Shown one piece after another: positions 43,633 to 53,331 of a stretch of 64,000 bases of DNA. Under the pieces are notes generated by a model. That model made no database searches. It saw only the letters and a list, made by a program, of their open reading frames with translations, and was not told where the DNA came from. Source of the DNA: Mycetocola lacteus (GTDB lineage Bacteria; Actinomycetota; Actinomycetes; Actinomycetales; Microbacteriaceae); the NCBI RefSeq assembly GCF_003667575.1, contig NZ_RCUY01000014.1, forward strand, positions 1-64,000. Reading direction: 5' to 3'. The position numbers and the translations under genes were made by a program. Within the stretch, counting starts at the first letter, position 1, and each line of letters begins with the position of its first letter.

Positions 43633-45314
43633 TATTTCTTGTCCTCGGTGTGCTCACGCGGCTTCAGCGAAGTGAAGATCAGCAGGGCGGTCGGGGTGTA
43701 GGTCTTCAGCGAGGCGTACGGGTGGTCGGCGTCGGGCCAGCCCACGTACTTGTTCTCGCTGTACAGGCCCCAGGAGCCGCCGTAGTAGAGCGAGATCACC
43801 GGCAGGTCGGTGACCATCGCGTGCTGCAGCTGGTATCCCAGCTCGCGGGTTTCGTTGGGGTCGAGCGAGGTGCGGTACTTGGCGAGGATCTCGTCCACCG
43901 CCGGGTTCTGGTAGCGCTCGAAGTTGCTCGGTGCCTCCTGGCCCACGGGCCGGAAGTTGGAGCTGTTCAGCAGACCGTTGAGGTCCTGGTACTGCGAACC
44001 GAGTCCGCCGTAGGCACCCATCGCGATGTCGAAGTCACCGTTGCGCAGGGCCAGCTGGTAGGCCGGGGGCTGGGGCTGGGTGAGCTTGACGTCGATGCCG
44101 AGTGCGGAGAGCTGGCGCTGTACCTGGCTGGCTGCTCGCAGCCAGTCGGTGTAGCCGTTGGCGGTGAGCAGCGAGAAGCTCAGCTGCTTACCCGAGGCGT
44201 CCACGAGCTTGCCATCCTGGTCGTGGTACCCGGCCCGGGCGAAGGCTGCCTTGGCCGCGTCCAGGTCCTGGGTGATCACGCCGCCGTTGGGGATCGAGGG
44301 GTCGAGGTCTGCCTGCTGGTTGGGCAGCAGGATTCCGGCCTGGGTTGCGGGCTGCATCGAGCCCTCGGTTGCGGCATCGGCGATCTGCTTACGATCCAGG
44401 GCCAGCGCGATACCCTGACGCACGTCGGGGTTGTTGAACGGGGCCTTGGTGAGGTTCGGCTGAAGCGAGATCACACCACCCGGCGGGAACCAGTAGCGGT
44501 TGTACTGATTGGCACCGCCCCAGGTCTTCTTCACGTCGCTCATGTACATGTAACCCCAGTCGTATCCCTGGGTGACCATCGCGAGCTGACCGTTGGTGGC
44601 GGGCAGGATCAGGTGCTTGACCGTGACCTTGTCCTTCTGCCAGTAGTTCTCGTTGCGGTTCATCGTGTACTGCTGCGGGCTGTAGTTACCGAGCGTGAAC
44701 GGGCCGGTACCCACCGGGTTTTCATCGGTGTAGGTGCCGGGGTCCTTGACGTTCTTCCACAGGTGCTCGGGCAGGATCAGGGTCTGCGCGATGATGTTGG
44801 CGGCGGGAACGTCTGCGGACTTCAGGTGCACGGTCACGGTCTGGCTACCCTCATCGGTGCCGGTTTCGACCGTGCTGATGTACTGCCAGATACCCTGCAT
44901 GTCCAGGGTCGGGCTGGTCTTGAGCAGGTTGAAGGTGAACTCAACATCCTTGGCGGTCAGCGGCTTGCCGTCGGACCACTTGACGCCATCCCGCAGGGTG
45001 AACACCACGGTGGAGGCGTCGGGCTGGGTGACCTTCTGGGCGAGCCAGGGGGTCACATCCCCGTTGACATCGTTCACGATCACGAGCGGCTCGTAGATGT
45101 AGGCGGCACCGATCCGGCGGTTAGCCATGAACGGGTTGAAGTTGCGCTGATACATGGGCGAGCCCTGATCGGCGGCCAGGAGCAGGGTGTCCTGGGGAAT
45201 TGTGGGGTCCGGCTTGCTCTCGATGTGGATGTTACATCCGGTGAGGGCTAGACCCGTCGCGATCGTGATTGCGACAAGCGATAGCAGTCGCGATCGGCGG
45301 GGAAATTTCTTCAT
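43632..45314 (-). CDS. ABC transporter substrate-binding lipoprotein (family 5)
   Basis: A 560-residue family 5 binding protein. Signal peptide with lipobox LALTGC (Cys27), then MYQRNFNPFMANRRIGAAYIYEPL, FTLRDGVKWSDGKPLTAKDVEFTFNLLK, NPVGTGPFTLGNYSPQQYTMNRNENYW and FNNPDVRQGIALALDR, the standard series. Family 5 proteins bind peptides, nickel or, in several actinobacterial and thermophile systems, beta-linked oligosaccharides. The downstream GH1 and upstream LacI genes point to a sugar ligand rather than peptides. Promoter and operator lie in the 227-bp region upstream. Confidence 0.93.
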   Translation of the reverse strand: MKKFPRRSRLLSLVAITIATGLALTGCNIHIESKPDPTIPQDTLLLAADQGSPMYQRNFNPFMANRRIGAAYIYEPLVIVNDVNGDVTPWLAQKVTQPDASTVVFTLRDGVKWSDGKPLTAKDVEFTFNLLKTSPTLDMQGIWQYISTVETGTDEGSQTVTVHLKSADVPAANIIAQTLILPEHLWKNVKDPGTYTDENPVGTGPFTLGNYSPQQYTMNRNENYWQKDKVTVKHLILPATNGQLAMVTQGYDWGYMYMSDVKKTWGGANQYNRYWFPPGGVISLQPNLTKAPFNNPDVRQGIALALDRKQIADAATEGSMQPATQAGILLPNQQADLDPSIPNGGVITQDLDAAKAAFARAGYHDQDGKLVDASGKQLSFSLLTANGYTDWLRAASQVQRQLSALGIDVKLTQPQPPAYQLALRNGDFDIAMGAYGGLGSQYQDLNGLLNSSNFRPVGQEAPSNFERYQNPAVDEILAKYRTSLDPNETRELGYQLQHAMVTDLPVISLYYGGSWGLYSENKYVGWPDADHPYASLKTYTPTALLIFTSLKPREHTEDKK

Positions 45315-45414
45315 TGAATGCGAAACCTCGAGTCATCCTCGTCACGAGTCGGCGCGTTCGGGGGAGGGCATTGAACACGTCGAGTTGCCACGCGGACGCG
45401 TGCAACCCCCTCAG

Positions 45415-45428
45415 TGTAAGCGCATACA
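45415..45428. promoter_or_regulatory. LacI operator candidate upstream of the importer (TGTAAGCGCATACA)
   Basis: A 14-bp dyad with one mismatch per half (TGTAAGC against TGTATGC), centred on GCGC. It resembles classic LacI-family operators and shares ATGCGCTTAC with the element at 46659-46672 when read on the opposite strand. It lies about 100 nt upstream of the binding-protein start. Confidence 0.65.
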
Positions 45429-45541
45429 TTTACAAAATGCAAGCCCCAGAGCGTGGCGCACGGCCCCCGGTCGGGTCACACCCAGATTCGGGCGTTTTCC
45501 TCACAATTGGGATGGATTGCGCCAAACCATACGGCAAGCCG

Positions 45542-46639
45542 CTACCGCGCGGGTTCGGTGCTCTCACGCAGCAGGACCGACACCGGCAGGCGCACTCCGC
45601 GCGGCTCCCCCGCCGGCTCCTGGAATCGCTCATCCAGCAGGGCGATCGCCGCCCGGCCCAGATCCTCGATGGGCTGGCGCACGGTGCTCAGCCGCGGACT
45701 CGACAGCGCCGCGGCGGGGATACCGTCAAAGCCCGAGACCAGCACGCGTCCGGGCACCTCGATGCCGGCGGCCGCAAACTCGTCCAGCACACCGAGCGCC
45801 ATCTGATCGTTACCGCACAGCACGGCTCCGGGAAGCTCCCCGCCGGCGTCCGCTAATTCCGCCAGTTCACGGCCGACTCTGCGGCCGGTTTCCCGGGTAA
45901 AGGTGTCGCTGATCCAGCGCATATCCTCGGCGCGCCCGTGCTTTTCCAGCGCGTCACGCACACCGCGGCGACGGTCCCGAGCGTCGGGAGACTCCTCGGG
46001 CCCACCGAGATACACCAGCGCACCATCGGTGCGGGTGAGCACATGATCGGTGAGCGCCGCCATGCCCTCACGGTTGGACACCGACACCCGGTCAAATTCC
46101 TCATAGTCGCCGCGTGAGGACAGCACCACCACGGGGATGCGTGCGGCCAGCGGCTTCAACACCGCGTCGGGCACGGCCCGTGCCAGCACAATTAAGCCGT
46201 CCACCCGTCCGGCCATATCGGTAAAGGTCTGCAGGGATTTACTCCCCCGCCCCACCGCAACCATCAGCGCAAATCCGCGTCGCCAGGCCTCGAGCTCGGC
46301 CCCGCGCACCACCTCATCGAAGTAGAGATCGGCGATGTGGTCGTCGGCCGTCTTGCCCAGGTCGGTAACGATATCCGTCCCGCCGGTTTCGGGCAGCTCG
46401 ATCTCGGTTAGGTCCTCAATGGCGTCAAACCCCGGCAGGTAGAGCCCCAGCACGCCGGTGCGTCGCTCGGCCAGCCCGCGGGCGGCACCGCTTGGAACAT
46501 AGCCCAGTTCGCGCACGGCCGCCTCGACCCGGGCGGCGGTGTCGGGACGCACCCGATCCGGCGAGCGCAGCACCCGCGAGACCGTGGCAATCGAGACCCC
46601 GGCACGCTCGGCAACGTCATACACGGTGGGCGGTTTCAC
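45542..46639 (-). CDS. LacI-family regulator of the importer/GH1 locus
   Basis: A 365-residue repressor. The N-terminal helix-turn-helix is PTVYDVAERAGVSIATVSRVLRSPDRVRPDTAARV, followed by a sensor domain with LGLYLPGF, VLCGNDQMALGVLDEFAAAGIEVPG and LVSGFDGIPAAALSSPRLSTVRQP. The start is placed at GTG 46639, not at the longer ORF start, because it matches the family and because a candidate operator (46659-46672) lies in the extension. It lies upstream of and in the same orientation as the importer operon and probably represses both it and itself, with release by a glucoside. Confidence 0.9.
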   Translation of the reverse strand: MKPPTVYDVAERAGVSIATVSRVLRSPDRVRPDTAARVEAAVRELGYVPSGAARGLAERRTGVLGLYLPGFDAIEDLTEIELPETGGTDIVTDLGKTADDHIADLYFDEVVRGAELEAWRRGFALMVAVGRGSKSLQTFTDMAGRVDGLIVLARAVPDAVLKPLAARIPVVVLSSRGDYEEFDRVSVSNREGMAALTDHVLTRTDGALVYLGGPEESPDARDRRRGVRDALEKHGRAEDMRWISDTFTRETGRRVGRELAELADAGGELPGAVLCGNDQMALGVLDEFAAAGIEVPGRVLVSGFDGIPAAALSSPRLSTVRQPIEDLGRAAIALLDERFQEPAGEPRGVRLPVSVLLRESTEPAR

Positions 46640-46658
46640 TATCCGGGGCCTTCCAAAA

Positions 46659-46672
46659 TGGATGCGCTTACG
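46659..46672. promoter_or_regulatory. LacI operator candidate upstream of lacI (TGGATGCGCTTACG)
   Basis: It differs from the reverse complement of the 45415 site only at the outer positions (TG-ATGCGCTTAC-). It lies 20-33 nt upstream of the lacI GTG, fitting autoregulation. Confidence 0.6.
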
Positions 46673-46731
46673 CGCGGGAGGATTCCAGCGTACCCTGTTG
46701 CCGCGGCGCACACGCGGGCATACTGGCATGC

Positions 46732-47559
46732 ATGGCTCAGATCATCATCTATGGACTCGCAGACACGCTGCGCCCGCGACGGCAGGCACTCTCGGAAGCC
46801 ATTCACGCAGCCGCGGTCGCCGAACTAGGGCTACCCGAGGCCAAGCGCTTCCATCGCTTCATCCCGCTCGAGCGCGAGGACTTCATCTTCCCCGCCGACC
46901 GCAGCCAGAACTACACGATCATCGAGGTGTCACTCTTTGCCGGGCGCAGCGTGGACACCCGAAAGCGATTCATCCACGAGCTGTTCGAGCGGGTCTCGAC
47001 GGACGTGGGCATCGACCCGCAGGACCTCGAAATCACCCTCACCGAGACCCCGCGCGAAAACTGGGGCATCCGCGGCACCACCGGCGATGAACTGGCGCTG
47101 AGCTATGCGATCGAACCGGACCAGCGGGACGAACACAAGGTGGAACCGGCGACCGCCGACACCTCTGCCCAGGACGGAACACCGATCTGGTGTGCCGACG
47201 CACCCCTGAGCGGTGAGCGTTTTGAGGTCTTCTCCAGCGACCGGTTCCGGCTGGGCCTGACCCGAGAGCGGATATCCATCAAGATTGCAAACGAGTACGG
47301 GGTGGACTGGCCGCTCTGGGGTCCGGAGGGGCTCACCAACGAATCACAGTTTCCCCAGATTTCGGATGCCCTGCGCGCCCGGCTGAAGGCCTGGGCCCAC
47401 GGCTTCAACACCGTCTACCACCACGACCACGGCTGGGGCGAGAACATCGCCCACGCCGAGGCTCACGCGGCCGAAGGCGGCATCCTCACCCTGCGGGTGA
47501 CTGAGGAGCTTGGGCAGGGCTTCAACGTCAGCCTCGATATTTGGGAAACCACCGTATAG
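46732..47559 (+). CDS. Two-domain protein with an N-terminal tautomerase-like domain lacking Pro-1
   Basis: A 275-residue protein. The N-terminal 125 residues resemble the tautomerase family: IIIYGLADTLRPRRQALSEAIHAAAVAELGLPEAKRFHRFIPLEREDFIFP and FAGRSVDTRKRFIHELFERV. Family enzymes use an N-terminal proline, but here the chain starts Met-Ala-Gln, so catalytic Pro-1 is absent and classic tautomerase activity is doubtful. The C-terminal 130 residues (about 145-275, RISIKIANEYGVDWPLWGPEGL to the end) form a second domain seen in actinobacterial hypothetical proteins. The ATG at 46732 follows no clear ribosome site. Divergent from lacI and convergent with ahcY. Confidence 0.6.
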   Translation: MAQIIIYGLADTLRPRRQALSEAIHAAAVAELGLPEAKRFHRFIPLEREDFIFPADRSQNYTIIEVSLFAGRSVDTRKRFIHELFERVSTDVGIDPQDLEITLTETPRENWGIRGTTGDELALSYAIEPDQRDEHKVEPATADTSAQDGTPIWCADAPLSGERFEVFSSDRFRLGLTRERISIKIANEYGVDWPLWGPEGLTNESQFPQISDALRARLKAWAHGFNTVYHHDHGWGENIAHAEAHAAEGGILTLRVTEELGQGFNVSLDIWETTV

Positions 47560-47588
47560 GAACTGCACCAGACCGAGCGCACGCGCAA

Positions 47589-47622
47589 AACGGCCCGGCA
47601 TCCGCGTGGATGCCGGGCCGTT
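47589..47622. terminator. Bidirectional terminator between the tautomerase-like gene and ahcY
   Basis: A perfect 15-bp stem (47589-47603 with 47608-47622) and a 4-nt GCGT loop. The arms end in AA on one side and TT on the other, with AAAA and TTTG flanks, so it can act in both directions. Confidence 0.85.
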
Positions 47623-47633
47623 TGCGTTATCCG

Positions 47634-49115
<1,482 letters not shown>

Positions 49116-49171
49116 AGTCCCATTGTTGCAGACCGTTTCGTTACATTACGGAGAGGATTCTGGGTGGGCGA

Positions 49172-49390
49172 TCAGCGCTCGGACGAATCGTCTGAACGCC
49201 CCTCCAGCATCGCGCGCACTCCGCGAAATCCGCGGTAAAGTACCAGGCCACCGGCCAGAATCAAGATGATCGCGGTGAGCAGGCTCGACCCGGCGAATCC
49301 GCCCATCGCCCCGCGCATGATGCCGTAGATGACAAATCCCGCGCCCAGGACGATAAACAGGATGTAGGACACACGCTGGAACGGGCTCAT
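49172..49390 (-). CDS. Small two-span membrane protein
   Basis: A 72-residue protein. Two hydrophobic segments (VSYILFIVLGAGFVIYGIM, about 7-25; LLTAIILILAGGLVLYRGF, about 37-55) with a Gly-rich loop between and a charged tail (RAMLEGRSDDSSER). No family recognised. It follows DUF3499 by 12 nt and is probably cotranscribed with it. GGAGG-like CGGAGG lies upstream of the ATG at 49390. Confidence 0.65.
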   Translation of the reverse strand: MSPFQRVSYILFIVLGAGFVIYGIMRGAMGGFAGSSLLTAIILILAGGLVLYRGFRGVRAMLEGRSDDSSER

Positions 49391-49402
49391 GCTGCCTCCG
49401 GG

Positions 49403-49606
49403 TTAGGGGGTGGTTCGCGGTTGAATCAGGGTCCATCCCCGCGGCACCGTTTGACGGGTTGCATGGAACGCACACAGGTCATAGCAGTGCGGGCGACGCT
49501 CGGTACCGAGCGGTCCGATCACGGCCATCGAATCCGCGTAGTCGTAGGTGAGGGTCGCGACCGCCTCGCGGTTACAGCCGATTCGGGAGCAGAGCCTCTG
49601 ATTCAT
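49403..49606 (-). CDS. DUF3499 protein
   Basis: A 67-residue protein with four to five cysteines and histidines: CSRIGCNREAVATLTYDYADSMAVIGPL and HCYDLCAFHA, a likely zinc-ribbon fold. The same family occurs as Rv3258c in mycobacteria, next to Rv3259, whiB2 and manA-type genes, as here. Function unknown. The ATG at 49606 follows GAGAGGGA, which decides it over a longer reading at 49687. Divergent from the Rv3259-like gene. Confidence 0.85.
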   Translation of the reverse strand: MNQRLCSRIGCNREAVATLTYDYADSMAVIGPLGTERRPHCYDLCAFHATRQTVPRGWTLIQPRTTP

Positions 49607-49686
49607 ATCCCTCTCAGCGTACCCTGCCCGCGCAGACCCACCGGTCCTACCGGTCGGTATTGCCGGGAAACGCGTAGACTGGGGCA

Positions 49687-50127
49687 ATGCCCCGCTCCTC
49701 CCACTCCCAACGATCAGGTACCGGACGACGTGCCGTACGACACGATCGTCACGGACGCGCAGGCCGCAGTTCGGTCACCGGGCCGCACCTTCCGCCGCTG
49801 CGCGGACGGGTCGACTTCTTCGATCTGATCGTCGGCAGCACCGCGGATTTCCTGCGCGGTATGTGGAGCGAGGAGCTGGAAAACGTCTCGTTTGAGATCG
49901 GTGGGATGCCGCTGGGTGAGCCCGGTCCCACCGGGGTGCGTCGCTGGGACGCGCTGCGCGATCAGCGCCGGATTATTCTTTACCGGGTGCCGATCGAGCG
50001 ACTGGCTCGGCTGCACGTCAACGATCAGCTGCACCGCCAGATGCACATCGAAAGCTGCGTGTTCCGGGCCACCGCTGAGTATCTTGAGCGCGACCCCTGG
50101 GACCTCGGTCCCGAGCGTTTCCGCTAG
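49687..50127 (+). CDS. Rv3259-like protein (zincin-family, without HExxH)
   Basis: A 146-residue protein. The N-terminal 35 residues are basic and disordered. The core (about 40-146) includes RVDFFDLIVGSTADFLRGMWSEELENVSFEIGGMP, RIILYRVPIERLARLHVNDQLHRQMHIESCVFRATAEYLERDPWDL. It corresponds to the actinobacterial family of Rv3259, usually annotated as metallopeptidase. The typical HExxH zinc motif is not present; only a MHIES stretch occupies its place, so peptidase activity is doubtful. Divergent from DUF3499, as in relatives. Confidence 0.75.
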   Translation: MPRSSHSQRSGTGRRAVRHDRHGRAGRSSVTGPHLPPLRGRVDFFDLIVGSTADFLRGMWSEELENVSFEIGGMPLGEPGPTGVRRWDALRDQRRIILYRVPIERLARLHVNDQLHRQMHIESCVFRATAEYLERDPWDLGPERFR

Positions 50128-50250
50128 GCTGGAATCCCGGGCACGACGCCGCACACCCACGACTCGCGTCCCCGCGCCACGACCCCGCAGCGCTCCCTGC
50201 ACCGTGTTGATCGTGCCGGCTCGGACCGCGCGATCCCGTCTTGAAAGCGT

Positions 50251-51066
50251 GTGATGCTCCCCTCTTCCTCCTCCCCCGAAATCGGCACCGAGGTGCTGAA
50301 ACTCGAACACGTCGGCCTGGTACGTGGTGGCCGGCCCCTTCTGATCGATGTCAATCTCACCGTTCATGCCGGTGAGCGCTGGGCGGTGATCGGGGCCAAT
50401 GGCGCCGGTAAGTCCACCCTGCTGAGCCTCTGCGGCGCGGTCCAGCATCCCACCAGCGGCACCGTGGACGTGCTGGGCGCACGCCTGGGCCGGGTCGAGA
50501 TTCGGGAGCTGCGCACCCATATCGGCCATGTGAATCCGCGGCACCCGCTGCAAAGTCCGCTGCCGATCCTGGATGTGATCCTCACCGGATTGACCGGCAG
50601 CGTGGAAAAGATGATGCGCTGGGAACCCACCGCGGTCGAGAGCGCCCGCGCCCTCGAGCTGGCGACCCTGCTGGGGCTGGGTTCCAAACTCGCCGAGCCG
50701 TGGACCACCCTGTCTCAGGGTGAGCGCGGTCGCACGCTGATCGCCCGGGCCCTGATCACAGACCCCGCACTGCTGCTCCTGGACGAACCTTCCACCGGGC
50801 TCGACGTAGCCGCCCGCGAGCAGCTGCTGGAAACCGTGGACCACCTGGTGTCGGTCCGGCCCGAACTGGCGACCCTGCTGGTTACCCACCACCTCGAGGA
50901 GCTGCCCTCCTCCACCACCCATGCCGCGCTGGTGACCGACGGCCGGATCTCGGCCCAGGGTCTCGCCCGAGAGGTACTCACCACCGAGGCGGTCTCGGAG
51001 AGCTTCAACTATCCGATCCGGATCAGCGAGCACGAGGGCCGCTGGAGCGCCCGCGCCGGCCGCTAA
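50251..51066 (+). CDS. Solitary ABC-type ATPase domain protein
   Basis: A 271-residue nucleotide-binding subunit with Walker A GANGAGKST, Q-loop region HVNPRHPLQSPL, signature LSQGERGR and Walker B LLLLDEPSTGLD, followed by LLVTHHLEELPSS, the switch His. No permease gene is adjacent. It resembles ABC ATPases of the ModF/FbpC-like or unattached type. The start may be GTG 50251 or the ATG three bases later. It follows the Rv3259-like gene by 123 bp. Confidence 0.88.
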   Translation: MMLPSSSSPEIGTEVLKLEHVGLVRGGRPLLIDVNLTVHAGERWAVIGANGAGKSTLLSLCGAVQHPTSGTVDVLGARLGRVEIRELRTHIGHVNPRHPLQSPLPILDVILTGLTGSVEKMMRWEPTAVESARALELATLLGLGSKLAEPWTTLSQGERGRTLIARALITDPALLLLDEPSTGLDVAAREQLLETVDHLVSVRPELATLLVTHHLEELPSSTTHAALVTDGRISAQGLAREVLTTEAVSESFNYPIRISEHEGRWSARAGR

Positions 51067-51096
51067 TTCCCGCCAGTACCCGTGTGATCGGCGGGT

Positions 51097-51110
51097 ATGA
51101 CATCTGTCAT
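51097..51110. promoter_or_regulatory. Inverted repeat ATGACA-TC-TGTCAT upstream of the CPBP gene
   Basis: A perfect 6-bp dyad 80 nt upstream of the CPBP start, with a second ATGACA half-site at 51140-51145. Dyads of this form are used by NarL/LuxR-type response regulators, and one is encoded two genes downstream, so autoregulation of the cluster is plausible. Confidence 0.45.
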
Positions 51111-51188
51111 CTCGAACCCGTGCACTCTGCACACCACTCATGACACATCACACTGTTTTTGGTCCGCGGTCCCCGAAAAACTGGGGAC

Positions 51189-51965
51189 ATGGTAAACAAC
51201 ACATCCTCCATCCCCTCAGCGCTTCGCGTCCGGCCGACCGCCTGGCGTGGTGTGCTGGTCTACCTCGCCTATATGGCCGTGTTCTACGCGGTCTTCACCC
51301 TGGTCGGGGTGGACTATATGCACGTCTCGGACAGCGTCGAGAACGTACTCACGATGTTCCTACCGCCGACCATCGCCGGCTTTGTGCTGACGGTCATTCT
51401 GGTGAGCGTCTACGGCTGGTGGAAGCCCGCGATTCGCGAACTCAAGCGACTGCCCAAGTGGACCCTGTTCCTGCCCATCATGGCCACCGTGATCGCCGCT
51501 GCCAACATGGTGACCGGGGATTTCAGCACCGTCAGCCCCACCATGTTCCTGCTTGTTGGCATTGGCTGTCTGATGGTGGGCTTTAGCGAGGAGACCGTAA
51601 ACCGCGGGCAGCTGGTTGTCGCCTTCCGAACCCGATTCGGTGAGACCGGTGTCTGGCTCCTCACCTCCCTCATGTTTGCGGTTTTCCACCTCCCCAACAT
51701 CTTCTACGGTGTGGGTGGTGCCACCTACTTCCAGGTGTTCGTCGCCTTTGGAATGGGCTCACTGTTCTACCTGACCCGCCGCGCAACTGGATCGCTTGTC
51801 TTCAGCATGTTGCTGCACGCCTTCTGGGACTTCTCCTCCTTCACCTCGCACAATGTGGTCAGCGCCCTGTTAGCACCGGTGGTGGGATACACCGCGGTGA
51901 TTGTGGTTGCAATCCTGCTGGGCCGTGAGCGTCGCGCAGCAAAGCGCGCCGCGGTATCCGCCTAG
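51189..51965 (+). CDS. CPBP-family intramembrane metalloprotease
   Basis: A 258-residue protein with about seven membrane segments. The CPBP signature motifs are present: EETVNR (EExxxR), FAVFHLPN (first His) and LLHAFWDFSSF (second His), which form the metal site in the membrane. Members process prenylated CaaX proteins in eukaryotes and act in bacteriocin immunity or stress signalling in bacteria. The ATG at 51189 has a short GGGGA upstream. It precedes a two-component system by 124 bp and could be its target. Confidence 0.88.
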   Translation: MVNNTSSIPSALRVRPTAWRGVLVYLAYMAVFYAVFTLVGVDYMHVSDSVENVLTMFLPPTIAGFVLTVILVSVYGWWKPAIRELKRLPKWTLFLPIMATVIAAANMVTGDFSTVSPTMFLLVGIGCLMVGFSEETVNRGQLVVAFRTRFGETGVWLLTSLMFAVFHLPNIFYGVGGATYFQVFVAFGMGSLFYLTRRATGSLVFSMLLHAFWDFSSFTSHNVVSALLAPVVGYTAVIVVAILLGRERRAAKRAAVSA

Positions 51966-51976
51966 CGAACTCACGC

Positions 51977-52016
51977 TGCGGCACCGCGGATATCCCGAGA
52001 TATCCGCGGTGCCGCA
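51977..52016 (+). terminator. Perfect 18-bp hairpin after the CPBP gene
   Basis: 51977-51994 pairs perfectly with 51999-52016 around a 4-nt CCGA loop, with arms ending in GATATC. No T run follows. TATCC recurs several more times up to 52050. It may act as a terminator of the CPBP gene or as a regulatory site before the kinase gene. Confidence 0.6.
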
Positions 52017-52089
52017 TATCCGTGCCCGAAAATGTGCCTATCCGCATATATCCCGCATCCACAAATATCGCAGTAGGTAGAGTACAAGC

Positions 52090-53331
52090 ATGTCCAGATT
52101 TGCCGTTCCGCAGCCCAGCCCGGTTGATTTGGCCGGATCCTCGCCCCGCATCGCGACGGTCCTGGACCCACGCCGGGTTGAGGCTTTTGTGCGCTGGTCG
52201 GCCTACACGGTGGTGCTGGTTCCGGCCATCTCGGTGGGCGTGGGGCTTGGTATCTCCCGCGGCATTGCCTCGGACTATCCGGTTCCGGTCTGGACAGCGA
52301 CGACCCTCTCGCTTCTTCTGGTAGCCGGCAATATGTGGGTGAGCCGGTGGAGCGTACGCCGAGTTGTGGGCTATCGCACCCCGCTGTCGATCTCCCTGGT
52401 GGTGCTGTGGCTGGCGATCATGGTGACGCTGGTGGCCGTGTTGCTGATGATCCCGGACCCGGTGGTGGGTTTTCCCATCGTTGCGGTGATCGCCTCGGTT
52501 CCCACGAGCTTCATCCCCCTTCTCACCACCCGGCGCACCGTCTGGCTCAACGTGTTGTACGTCGTACTGGCCCTTATGCTCCTGCCCTTTACCGACTCGG
52601 CGCTACTGGCGATCTGCACGCTACTGGCGGCGAGCGTCTCACTCTGGGCATGCTGGTCGACGGTCTGGATGCTGCGAGTCCTGATGGAGTTACAGAGTGC
52701 CCATGAAGACCGAGCTGCCCTAGCCCTGGCCGATGAGCGCCTGCGGATCTCCCGTGACCTGCACGATGTTTTTGGGCGTACCCTGGCGGCAATCGCCGTG
52801 AAGAGTGAGCTGGCCTTTGAGCTGGTACGCCGCGGCAAGGATGAGCGTGCCGCCGATGAGCTGATCGAAATCCGAGGGCTTGCCCGAGACGCGGGCACCG
52901 AGGTCCGTCAGGTGGTGCGCGGAGAGCTCCAGCCCACCTGGGCGGCTGAGCTGGCGGGGGCAAAATCCCTGCTCGCGGCCGCCGGAATTTCCTGCACGAT
53001 CGAGGGCCCTGCGATGCCGCCCGCGGTGGCTGATACGTTCGCCTGGGTGATCCGTGAAGGGGTAACCAATGTGCTCCGGCACTCCCGGGCACGCCGGGTC
53101 ATTATCACCACCACCGTTGCCACGGATCACGTGCGTGTGCTGATCACCAATGATGGTGCTCGCACCCTGCGCCCGAGCGTGGCCGATCCCCACACCGGCA
53201 GTGGATTGCTGGCCATGTCGGAGCGAATCCGGGCCCGTGGCGGCCGGGTCAGCACCGATCACGGTGGCGATCGGTTCCGACTCGATGCGACCCTTCCCCT
53301 TCTTCCCGCAGAAACCGGAGATTCAGAATGA
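52090..53331 (+). CDS. NarL-type sensor histidine kinase (DesK-like)
   Basis: A 413-residue kinase with five to six membrane segments in the first 200 residues and almost no extracytoplasmic domain, as in membrane-stress sensors. The HisKA_3 box is ERLRISRDLHDVFGRTLAAIA (phospho-His225). The ATPase domain has VIREGVTNVLRHSRARRVII, ITNDG and GSGLLAMSERIRARGG. A short upstream region with TAGAGT before the ATG and no clear ribosome site suggests near-leaderless transcription. It overlaps the response regulator start (ATGA), a tight pair. Confidence 0.92.
   Translation: MSRFAVPQPSPVDLAGSSPRIATVLDPRRVEAFVRWSAYTVVLVPAISVGVGLGISRGIASDYPVPVWTATTLSLLLVAGNMWVSRWSVRRVVGYRTPLSISLVVLWLAIMVTLVAVLLMIPDPVVGFPIVAVIASVPTSFIPLLTTRRTVWLNVLYVVLALMLLPFTDSALLAICTLLAASVSLWACWSTVWMLRVLMELQSAHEDRAALALADERLRISRDLHDVFGRTLAAIAVKSELAFELVRRGKDERAADELIEIRGLARDAGTEVRQVVRGELQPTWAAELAGAKSLLAAAGISCTIEGPAMPPAVADTFAWVIREGVTNVLRHSRARRVIITTTVATDHVRVLITNDGARTLRPSVADPHTGSGLLAMSERIRARGGRVSTDHGGDRFRLDATLPLLPAETGDSE

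Noticed and set aside
49116-49171. Possible SAH or SAM riboswitch upstream of ahcY
   Set aside because: The gap to the neighbouring gene is only about 56 bp and shows no conserved stem arrangement.
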